Part shown: piece by piece, positions 42,071 through 49,076 of the stretch
How positions within the stretch are numbered: the first letter of the stretch is position 1
Layout: each line of letters starts with the position of its first letter
NCBI RefSeq assembly: GCF_007748095.1
Contig: NZ_CP036287.1
Location: 558,001 to 622,000 of the forward strand
Origin: Engelhardtia mirabilis
GTDB taxonomy: Bacteria > Planctomycetota > UBA1135 > GCA-002686595
Direction: 5' to 3'
Length of the DNA: 64,000 nt
Position numbers and translations under genes: made by a program
Notes under the pieces: generated by a model
What the model was told of the DNA's origin: nothing
The model's input: only the letters and a program-made list of their open reading frames with translations
Database searches by the model: none

Positions 42071-42640
42071 CTACTCGGTGCGCTTGACGATGTGCCAGCC
42101 GTAGGGGCTGGCCTTGGCGTCGAAGCCGGCCACGCCGAACTCGCCGACGTCCAGGCGCCAGCCGACGTTGCCGAAGGCCGGGACCATGCCGCCGCGGTTG
42201 TAGGTCGTCGGCGGGCGGCCGCCGCCGGGGACCATGGTGTAGATGCCGGGGTAGGAGTCGTCGGTGTGCTCCTTCACGAGGGCGTCGAAGTCGGCTCCGG
42301 CGAGGATCTGGGCCCAGAGGTCGGCGGCGAGGGCCTCGGCCTCTTGCTTGCTGCGCGAGGCGCGCGTCCCCGCGCCTGCGAAGGACACCAGCAGGTGCTG
42401 GACCTGAACGCGCTCCGCGTCGTGCTCGGGACTCGCGGTCAGGGCGGCCACGTGGGCCCGCAGATCCGCCACGGGGTCGCCGGTGGAGGGGGTCATCGTC
42501 GGGTCGAGGTGGACGACGGTCGCGGCGTCGCCGCCGATCGTCTCGACGGGTTGATCGGAGTGGGTCTCCGGCGTGGCGTCGGTGGTGCAGGCGGGCAGCA
42601 GGAGCAGGGCGGGGAAAGCCAGGGCGAGGAGTGATCGCAT
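42071..42640 (-). CDS. PpiC-type peptidyl-prolyl isomerase lipoprotein
   Basis: This 189-aa protein has a lipobox signal (LLPAC). After a low-complexity linker it has a rotamase domain: VQVQHLLVSFAGAG, SKQEAEALAADLWAQILAGADFDALV, MVPAFGNVGWRLDVGEF, YGWHIVKRTE. It is probably a periplasmic chaperone attached to the membrane, assisting folding of exported partners. It sits between the two subunit genes of the molybdoenzyme on the same strand as both. Confidence 0.85.
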   Translation of the reverse strand: MRSLLALAFPALLLLPACTTDATPETHSDQPVETIGGDAATVVHLDPTMTPSTGDPVADLRAHVAALTASPEHDAERVQVQHLLVSFAGAGTRASRSKQEAEALAADLWAQILAGADFDALVKEHTDDSYPGIYTMVPGGGRPPTTYNRGGMVPAFGNVGWRLDVGEFGVAGFDAKASPYGWHIVKRTE

Positions 42641-42659
42641 GGTGGGCAGGTCTGCGGTT

Positions 42660-42686
42660 GGGGGGGGCGGTCCGTGAAGGGGGGGG
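42660..42686. repeat. Two runs of eight G in a divergent promoter gap
   Basis: G8 at 42660-42667 and G8 at 42679-42686. They lie between the PpiC and GIY-YIG genes, which are divergently transcribed. Such runs can slip, or fold into a G-quadruplex. Confidence 0.6.
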
Positions 42687-42700
42687 CTAGCCTAACGCCA

Positions 42701-42961
42701 GTGAGCGACGGATCTTGGCACGTCTACCTGCTGCGCTGCGCCGACGGCAGCCTGTACGCGGGGATCACCACCGATCCCGAGCGACGCCTGGCCGAGCACA
42801 ACGGCGAGCGCCCGGGCGGGGCACGCTATACCCGCGCCCGGCGCCCGGTCGAGCTGGTGCGGAGCGAGACCTGCGGGGACCGCAGCGAGGCCAGTCGGCT
42901 GGAGGCTCGATTGAAGGGCTTGACGCGACCCCAGAAGGAGGCCTGGGCCCAGGGGGACTGA
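42701..42961 (+). CDS. GIY-YIG nuclease-family protein
   Basis: This 86-aa protein has a GTG start. The single domain has the GIY-YIG pattern: HVYLLRCADGSLYAGIT, with catalytic Arg in ERRLAEH, the YTRARRPVELV strand and Glu in SEASRLEARLKGL. It is the compact YhbQ/UPF0213 type, often of unknown role in DNA processing. An alternative start at 42674 would add nine residues. TAGCCT lies 10 nt before the GTG. It is followed by a palindromic repeat element and the convergent Fe-S/NrfD gene. Confidence 0.85.
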   Translation: MSDGSWHVYLLRCADGSLYAGITTDPERRLAEHNGERPGGARYTRARRPVELVRSETCGDRSEASRLEARLKGLTRPQKEAWAQGD

Positions 42962-42962
42962 G

Positions 42963-43017
42963 CCGCGGGGTAGGCGGCGGTTTTGTGCCTGGCACCGTAC
43001 GAACGCCTACCCCGCGG
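42963..43017. repeat. Cruciform repeat between convergent genes with GGCACCGTACG core
   Basis: CCGCGGGGTAGGCG (42963-42976) and its exact complement (43004-43017) enclose a loop that contains a second small palindrome (GTGCCTGGCAC) and the core GGCACCGTACG (42991-43001). The same core, followed by CCTACCC, occurs at 8307-8355 and 11017, always between convergent genes. Confidence 0.85.
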
Positions 43018-43032
43018 GATCACGACCTCGCG

Positions 43033-44586
43033 TCAGGAGATCGGCAGGGCCTGGCCGGCGCGCACGAACAGGTCCTCTTCGACCCACAGCCCCGCCAAGG
43101 CGATCGCCGCCGCCACCGGCCAGACCGACGCCGGACCGAGCACCAGCAACACCACTGGCAGAACCACACCGGCACCGATGCCGAGGGCCCAGTGGTGCAC
43201 GGCGTAGGGGCCGTGGGTGAGCAGGTGCGATGCGCGGGCGTACTCCGACTCGCGGCCCTTCGGCGCGAGCTTGGGCTCCGCCAGGGTCAGGGCGAAGTGG
43301 ACGCCCAGCCCCAGCGCCAGAACCGTCCGCAGCCCCCCGATCGCCTCGGGGTTCCAGTCCAGGACCGGGGCGGCCATCAGCACCGCCGCGCCGCCGCCGA
43401 CGATGCCCTGGGCCAAGAGGTGCGGCGCGTAGAGCCGCTTCATCCACAGGACGCGACCCTTGGCCTGGGCGAACAGGAAGGCCGTGTAGCCGGCCGTGGC
43501 CGCGCCGGTCAGCAGCCCGAGCAGGGAGTAGGCGCTGGCCACGATCGGGTTGTCGAGGCCGAGCAGCCAGCCCAGGGCGCCCAGGCTCAACAGACCCCCG
43601 TAGGCGGTCAGGGCCAGCGTCCCCTTGGCCAGCCAGGAGTCCCAGTTCGGGCGGGCCAGGATGTACCAGAAGCGCTCGGGCCGCTTGAGGTCGGTGATGA
43701 GCAGCAGCGAGGTCAGCGCGAGGAAGGCCAGGGCCACCAGCGTCGGCAGGCCGAACAGGGCCCTTGAGGCGACCGCCGTCTGCCCCGTCAACAGAAAGGC
43801 CAGGGCCGCCGCCGGCACCGCGCCCGCCGAGATCGACTTGGTGAACAGGTAGCCGGTGATCTTCCAACCCCACAGCTGCTCGCGCGGCACGTCGTAGGTC
43901 GTGCGCGCCTGGCCATTGGTGGAGTCCGCGTGCGCGCGCGCCTCGAGCGCCTCCCAGGCCTGGGCGTCGGCCCGCTCGCCCGTCGGCGCGTTGGACCAGA
44001 TGAAGCCCTCGGAGATGTTCGTGCGGCCCGGGTCGAGCCCCACCGCCGCGGCCTCGCGGTACAGCACGTTGGGCTTGGTGCCCGCCTCGACCTTGCGCGC
44101 GGTCAGCTCGCCCGTGGCCTTCATCTGCGACACGCGGCTGTTCGGATCGTCGAAGTCACCGGGGATGATCGCCTCGGTGGGGCAGACCACCGCGCAGGCC
44201 GGCGCCAGGCCGCGCTCGGTGCGGTGCGCGCAGAAGTGGCACTTCTCCGCCGTGCCCGTGTCGTCGTTGATGTAGAGCGCGTCGTAGGGGCAGGCGTGCA
44301 TGCAGCTCTTGCAGCCGATGCAGGCCTTGGGGTCCACGTCGACGATGCCGTCGTCGCGCTTGGACAGGGCGCCCGTGGGGCAGATCGTCATGCAGGGCGC
44401 GTCGGTGCACTGGTTGCACCGCAGCACCGAGAAGTTGCGCTTGACCGCGGGGAACTGCCCCTCCTCGGTGTACTTGACCCAGGTGCGGAAGCTCCCCAGG
44501 GGCACGTCGTTCTCGGACTTGCAAGCGACGGTGCAGGCGTGGCAGCCGATGCACCGGGAGTGGTCGATGACGAATCCGAGTTGCAC
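43033..44586 (-). CDS. Fused 4Fe-4S ferredoxin subunit and NrfD/PsrC membrane subunit
   Basis: This 517-aa protein starts with GTG. Residues 1-200 form a PsrB-like iron-sulfur protein with four cysteine clusters: CIGCHACTVACK, CNQCTDAPCMTICP, CIGCKSCMHACP and CHFCAHRTERGLAPACAVVCP. Residues 230-510 form an NrfD/PsrC-like membrane domain with about eight hydrophobic helices, including LFGLPTLVALAFLALTSLLL and DLKRPERFWYILARPNW. The two parts are separate polypeptides in classical polysulfide or thiosulfate reductases. It should carry electrons from membrane quinol to the molybdenum subunit or the reverse. The catalytic gene lies 2.6 kb downstream on the same strand, separated by PpiC and GIY-YIG genes. 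Confidence 0.88.
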   Translation of the reverse strand: MQLGFVIDHSRCIGCHACTVACKSENDVPLGSFRTWVKYTEEGQFPAVKRNFSVLRCNQCTDAPCMTICPTGALSKRDDGIVDVDPKACIGCKSCMHACPYDALYINDDTGTAEKCHFCAHRTERGLAPACAVVCPTEAIIPGDFDDPNSRVSQMKATGELTARKVEAGTKPNVLYREAAAVGLDPGRTNISEGFIWSNAPTGERADAQAWEALEARAHADSTNGQARTTYDVPREQLWGWKITGYLFTKSISAGAVPAAALAFLLTGQTAVASRALFGLPTLVALAFLALTSLLLITDLKRPERFWYILARPNWDSWLAKGTLALTAYGGLLSLGALGWLLGLDNPIVASAYSLLGLLTGAATAGYTAFLFAQAKGRVLWMKRLYAPHLLAQGIVGGGAAVLMAAPVLDWNPEAIGGLRTVLALGLGVHFALTLAEPKLAPKGRESEYARASHLLTHGPYAVHHWALGIGAGVVLPVVLLVLGPASVWPVAAAIALAGLWVEEDLFVRAGQALPIS

Positions 44587-44728
44587 GTGGGGGAGGGAGC
44601 GGGGCCGGTGCGGAGCCAGGTGCGGTCGGCACCTGCGGGACGGGGGCGCCAAGCCTAACCGGACGGCCCGGTGATCGATCCAGGGCGGGGGTATCGGTCG
44701 CAGGTCCCCGCTGCGATCCCCGCCGGCC

Positions 44729-44734
44729 TAGACT
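44729..44734 (+). promoter_or_regulatory. Candidate -10 hexamer TAGACT
   Basis: Lies 112 nt before the ATG at 44846. The same hexamer occurs at 5650 and, in the minus orientation, at 13106. No -35 element is visible. Confidence 0.3.
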
Positions 44735-44845
44735 CCAGTCCTGACCCGATCGTCGGCCCGCGCGGCGATCCTGAGGGTGCGGCCCCCTTGCCCGCGCCCT
44801 CTCTTTTGGGCCGAGCACCATCGGCCCCCCTCACTTTCCACAGCC

Positions 44846-47575
44846 ATGCTCGACCTTCGACCCGCCCTCCTCCTCGCCCTCCCCCTGCTGACGGCAAGTC
44901 CCTCGGCCGCCCAGTGCACGGTCCAGGAGCTCCACCCAGCCAGCGGGGACTCCTACGTCTTCGGCGGCTCGCTGGCCCTCCAGGGCGACGACCTCTTCGT
45001 CGGCGACCCGGAGCACCTCTCCCAGGGGGTCTTCACCGGCGCCGTCCACCGCTTCGAGCGCATCGGTGGAGCGTGGGTCGAGGCCCAGTTGCTGACCGGC
45101 AGCGACCTCAGCTTCGCCGACAACCTCGGCGTCAGCCTCGCCCTCGACAGCGACCGGCTCGCGGTCGGTGCCTCGGGGAGCCTCTTGGACCCCTTCTCCC
45201 CGGGCGCCGTCCACATCTTCGACCGCACGCCCGGCGGTTGGGTGGAGAGCGCGGTGCTGACCGCCAGCGACGCGGAGCACAAGGCTCAGTTCGGCTCGAG
45301 CGTGGCCCTGCTCGGCGATCGCCTGCTGGTCGGCGCGCGCCAGCACCAGGGCGCGGTGGGCGCCTACGCCGGCGCGGCCTACCTGTTCGAGCTCGGTGCG
45401 GGTGGCTGGAACGAGGTGACGAAGCTGCAGCCTGGCGGCGCGGCGCCGTTGAGCCTGTTCGGCGAGAGCGTCGCTCTCGCGGGCGATCGGGCCCTGGTCG
45501 GCGCCATCGGCACCGGCGCCGGCTCCGGCAGCGGCTTCGGCGCCGTGTTCGAGTTCCAGCCCCAGGCGGGCGTGTGGACCCAGACTCAAGTGCTGACGCC
45601 CGTCCCCTCGACGGTCACGGCCCAGACCTTCGGCGCCGAGATCGCGGTCGACGCCGATCAGCTCCTGATCAGCGCCCCGCACAGCGACGGTCCGTTCCTC
45701 GACGTGGGGGCCGTCTACACCTTCGACCTGGTCGGCGGCGCTTGGACGCCGGGCGAGCTGATCCAAGCGCCCACACCCACGTACGCCGGCCTGTTCGGCA
45801 CGAAGTTGGCCGTCGACGGTGACACCGCGCTGATCGACGACGTCGTGTTCGACCGCTCCCAGGCAGGTTGGCTTCCGCGCTACTCGCTCGGCGTCTCCTT
45901 CGGTCCGGCGGGCATCCGCTCGAACGCACTCCAGGGCGAGGAGATGTTCCTGGGTGGCAACAAGCAGGCGGGAGGCTCATCTCCCCCCGGCGTCGTGTTC
46001 GTCTTCGACGGCGCCGCCCCGACCCAGGCGACGTTGGTCGCCGATCTGGACCAGATCGCGATCGACCTCGGTGGGAAGCAGGAGCTCTCCCTCACGACCT
46101 GCCCGCCTCGCGTGGGTCAGCTCTACCTGATCCTGGGCTCGGCCAGCGGTCAGGCGCCCGGCTTCCTCGTCGACGGCTTGCAGGTGCCCTTGCAGCCCGA
46201 CGTCTACAGCCTCTTCGCCCTGGCCCAGGTCTCGTCGCCGACCTTCGCGGGCTTCCTGGGCTTCCTCGACGAAGCGGGCCGCGCCGAGGCGACGCTGGTC
46301 CTGCCGCCCTTGGACCTGCCCGCGGCCACGGGGCTGACCCTGGATCACGCCGCGCTGGTGTTCGGCGCCGGCGGCGCGCTCGAGGTGGTGAGCAACGCCG
46401 TGAGCGTGGACTTGATCCAGTCCAACGCCACGCCCTGGTTGGTCGACCCCTCGGGCAGTGGCGACTTCACAACCATCGACGAGGCCATCGCGGCGCCCCA
46501 GGTGCAGCACGGCGACAGCCTGCTCGTGGTTCCCGGGACCTATCCCGGCTTCGCGTTGGACAAGGCCCTGGACATCCTCGCGCCGCTCGGCGGCCAGGTC
46601 AGCGTCGGGGACGTCACGATCAGCGACGTGCCCCGCTTCTCCCTGGCCGGCTTGGCCATGCGCTCGCTCACCGTCAACGAGGTGCCCGGGCACGCCGTGA
46701 TCTCCGAGTGCGTGGTGTCCGCGACGGAGTTCGATCCCCAGACCTTCGCCTTCTACGGCGTGGCCCACGCCCGGGTCGACGACTGCGCCCAACTCGCCAT
46801 CGGCGACTCGACCTTCGCGGGTGGCGACGCGTGCTACCCGGACGGTCCTTCGGATGCGTTCTCAGGGCTCGTGATCACGGGCTCGACGGTCTCGATCGTC
46901 GGCAGCACCTTCCACGGCGGTCAGGCCGCTCCCTCCGGCTGTGAGTTCCACTACCCGACGTCCGGCGCGGGCATCGTCGCCCTGGGCGGAAGCGACGTGA
47001 CCGTCACCGCCTGCGACGCCTACGGGGGGTCGGGCACGTCGATCGAAAGCGACAGCCCGGCGATCTTCGTCGACAGCTCCACGGTGCGGGTGCTCGGCTC
47101 GTCGACGCACCGCCTGCAATCTCCCCTCTCGCCCATCGTGATCGTCGGCAGCGGTTCGCTGGCGACGGTCAGCGGCGTGACCCTCGACCCGCCGACCCTG
47201 CCCGCCGGGGTCGTCACGCCGGTGCCGGCCGAGCCCTACCTGCGCGTCGACGGCATCGCCGCGCCCGGCGGCACGGTTCAGGTCCAGGCCTTCGGGCCGG
47301 CCGGACTCGCGCTGGTGGTCCAGGGTCAGCCGGGCGGCGCCTCGCCCCTGGGGACCTCGCCCACCGGAACGCCCCTGTGGATCGACCCGAGTTCCCCGAG
47401 CGTGAGCGTGGCACTGGTCACCGTCGGCCAGGACGCCGCGGTCTCCTTCCCCCTGCCGTCGTTGGCGGATCCCGCCCTCTCGGGCACGACCACGACCCTG
47501 CAGGGCTGGGCGCCGTCGCAAGGCGGTCTCGGGCCCTACACGACCAACCCGGTCGAGATTCTGCTGCGCTGGTAA
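44846..47575 (+). CDS. Large secreted FG-GAP and beta-helix protein
   Basis: This 909-aa protein has a signal peptide (LLLALPLLTASPSAA). Residues 25-400 are FG-GAP-like propeller repeats (FGGSLALQGDDLFVG and FGSSVALLGDRLLVGA). Residues 400-540 hold a domain shared with the protein at 23986 (LYLILGSASGQAPGFLVDGL). Residues 545-800 look like a right-handed parallel beta-helix (SGSGDFTTIDEAIAAP, SIVGSTFHGGQ, DVTVTACDAYGG), as in pectate-lyase-like and CASH-domain proteins. The C-terminal 110 residues resemble another small beta module. No catalytic motif is visible. It is probably a surface carbohydrate-binding or adhesive protein. Confidence 0.75.
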   Translation: MLDLRPALLLALPLLTASPSAAQCTVQELHPASGDSYVFGGSLALQGDDLFVGDPEHLSQGVFTGAVHRFERIGGAWVEAQLLTGSDLSFADNLGVSLALDSDRLAVGASGSLLDPFSPGAVHIFDRTPGGWVESAVLTASDAEHKAQFGSSVALLGDRLLVGARQHQGAVGAYAGAAYLFELGAGGWNEVTKLQPGGAAPLSLFGESVALAGDRALVGAIGTGAGSGSGFGAVFEFQPQAGVWTQTQVLTPVPSTVTAQTFGAEIAVDADQLLISAPHSDGPFLDVGAVYTFDLVGGAWTPGELIQAPTPTYAGLFGTKLAVDGDTALIDDVVFDRSQAGWLPRYSLGVSFGPAGIRSNALQGEEMFLGGNKQAGGSSPPGVVFVFDGAAPTQATLVADLDQIAIDLGGKQELSLTTCPPRVGQLYLILGSASGQAPGFLVDGLQVPLQPDVYSLFALAQVSSPTFAGFLGFLDEAGRAEATLVLPPLDLPAATGLTLDHAALVFGAGGALEVVSNAVSVDLIQSNATPWLVDPSGSGDFTTIDEAIAAPQVQHGDSLLVVPGTYPGFALDKALDILAPLGGQVSVGDVTISDVPRFSLAGLAMRSLTVNEVPGHAVISECVVSATEFDPQTFAFYGVAHARVDDCAQLAIGDSTFAGGDACYPDGPSDAFSGLVITGSTVSIVGSTFHGGQAAPSGCEFHYPTSGAGIVALGGSDVTVTACDAYGGSGTSIESDSPAIFVDSSTVRVLGSSTHRLQSPLSPIVIVGSGSLATVSGVTLDPPTLPAGVVTPVPAEPYLRVDGIAAPGGTVQVQAFGPAGLALVVQGQPGGASPLGTSPTGTPLWIDPSSPSVSVALVTVGQDAAVSFPLPSLADPALSGTTTTLQGWAPSQGGLGPYTTNPVEILLRW

Positions 47576-47579
47576 GGGC

Positions 47580-47843
47580 TCAGAAGACGAGCGCCAACAC
47601 CAGCAGGATCAGCAACACGCCGGCGATCAGTCGCAGCGGCAGGCCGGGGCCCGTCTTCAGGCGGCGCTCCGGCTCGCTGCCGTCCCAGGGCAGGTCGAGG
47701 CCGTCGTAGAGGGTCTCGTCGGACCAGCCGGTCTCCGCGTCCGAGCCGCACTCGGGGCAGGCCAGGGCGTCCGAACGCACGTCGGCGCCGCAGTTGGGGC
47801 AGGCGAAGGTGGCGACCTGGCGGCGTCGGCGTGCGCGGCTCAT
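47580..47843 (-). CDS. Zinc-ribbon protein with C-terminal TM helix
   Basis: This 87-aa protein has a double CxxC zinc ribbon (FACPNCGADVRSDALACPEC), an acidic middle and one C-terminal transmembrane helix (LRLIAGVLLILLVLALVF). It is probably a membrane-anchored small adaptor of unknown role. It converges on the FG-GAP beta-helix gene with a 4-nt gap. A TAAGCT hexamer lies 6 nt before its ATG. Confidence 0.7.
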   Translation of the reverse strand: MSRARRRRQVATFACPNCGADVRSDALACPECGSDAETGWSDETLYDGLDLPWDGSEPERRLKTGPGLPLRLIAGVLLILLVLALVF

Positions 47844-47871
47844 GGGCCGAGCTTAGACGACCGCCGCGCGA

Positions 47872-48582
47872 TCAGCGCGGGAACAGCCGGCGCACCTCTT
47901 CGACCATGGCGTCGGCGTCGCCGGCGTCGACGGTCATCAGCTTGGCCAGGCGCACGAGGTCGCCGCGGCGCACCGGCCGAATGCCGTCGACCGCGCTGTG
48001 GAGGGCGTCGCCTGCGGCCTTGAGGCGGCGGCGGGCCTCGATCGTCGCGTGCTCGGAGTTCTCGAGCTGCTTGCGCAGGCGCAGGGCCTCGCGGGACCAG
48101 TCCTTCGAGGCTTCCTGGGTGTCCTCCGCGTGCATGCGGGTCTCCGAGAGCTCACGCAGGGCCGTCTCGCTCATCTGACGGGCCCGATTGAGCTCGGTCT
48201 CGAGCCGCTCGTTGCGGCGCTTGAGCGCCGCGCGCTCGACCCGCTCGGCGGCCAGCTTGTCGCGTTCCTCCTGTAGCAGGCGCATCTGCACCTCGAGCGA
48301 CATGCGGCGCTGCTCGGTGTCCGCGAGGCGCTCGCTCAAGGGCTCCAGCTCGGCGATCCGGCGCTGCAGGGCGGCGATCGTCTGCTGCTCGGGACCCGCG
48401 GCGCCGGATCCGACCGGGACCGCGGTCCACGGGGCAGGCAGGGGCGCGGGGGGCTCGGTAGAGTGGACCGGCTGGCGCTCGACGTGTGTGTCCGAGTCGT
48501 ACAGATCCAGGGGCTGCTTCAACTCGGGGCGCTGACCACGCTCCGTCTGCCCGTCACCGGCTTCGTGCCACTCGTTCGCCAC
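47872..48582 (-). CDS. Long coiled-coil protein, unknown
   Basis: This 236-aa protein starts with GTG at 48582. A strong ribosome-binding site (GGGGAGG) lies 7 nt upstream, so the longer upstream extension is not used. Residues 85-215 are a continuous coiled coil rich in Glu, Arg and Leu (ERDKLAAERVERAALKRRNE). The C-terminus carries a compact helical tail (DADAMVEEVRRLFPR). The N-terminal 85 residues are probably disordered. No function is assigned. It may act as a scaffold or cytoskeletal partner. It is followed by the zinc-ribbon gene on the same strand after 28 nt. Confidence 0.6.
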   Translation of the reverse strand: MANEWHEAGDGQTERGQRPELKQPLDLYDSDTHVERQPVHSTEPPAPLPAPWTAVPVGSGAAGPEQQTIAALQRRIAELEPLSERLADTEQRRMSLEVQMRLLQEERDKLAAERVERAALKRRNERLETELNRARQMSETALRELSETRMHAEDTQEASKDWSREALRLRKQLENSEHATIEARRRLKAAGDALHSAVDGIRPVRRGDLVRLAKLMTVDAGDADAMVEEVRRLFPR

Positions 48583-48780
48583 GGCTGTGCCTCCCCTTGG
48601 TGGTGATGGGCTAGCGAGACAGTTCTCCACGGTCGAACCACCGAACCGTGCGAGGTCCTCGCGGTGCCCCACTTCAGGCAGACCTATCGACTGTCGCATT
48701 ACCCAGCGCTCACGAAATCCCGAGTTCACCGTTCGGTGAGCGCAGCAGACCGACGGAAAGTCTTTCGCGCTCGGCGACGC

Positions 48781-49014
48781 TCACGCCAAGGGCGGGAAGT
48801 AGCCGCGCTTGCGCCGGCTGCGGTCCTGCGTGCGGATCTGTTCCAGGAGGCGTCGGGCCGCCGCACGGTCAGCGGCATCGGCATCGAGCTCCTGCTGCTC
48901 GTCGACCATCAGGAGCAGTTCGGCGGGCAGCTCCGCGCCGCAGAACTCACAGGTCGGGACGCGCCGGTTGAAGACGCCCCGAGTGCAAGCGGGGCAGCGG
49001 AATGCGAGGGCCAT
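48781..49014 (-). CDS. Small zinc-ribbon protein
   Basis: This 77-aa protein starts at the ATG before ALAFRCPAC. It has a treble-clef/ribbon pair (CPACTRGVFNRRVPTCEFC) followed by a charged helix (DADAADRAAARRLLEQIR). The four cysteines should bind one zinc. Function unknown. TAGCCT lies 8 nt before the ATG. The 198-nt gap to the coiled-coil gene at 48582 holds no gene. Confidence 0.6.
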   Translation of the reverse strand: MALAFRCPACTRGVFNRRVPTCEFCGAELPAELLLMVDEQQELDADAADRAAARRLLEQIRTQDRSRRKRGYFPPLA

Positions 49015-49076
49015 GCACCGCAGGCTAGCTCGGGCCCCCGCGAGTTGTCGCCCCCGCATCCGAGGGAGGCCGGATC

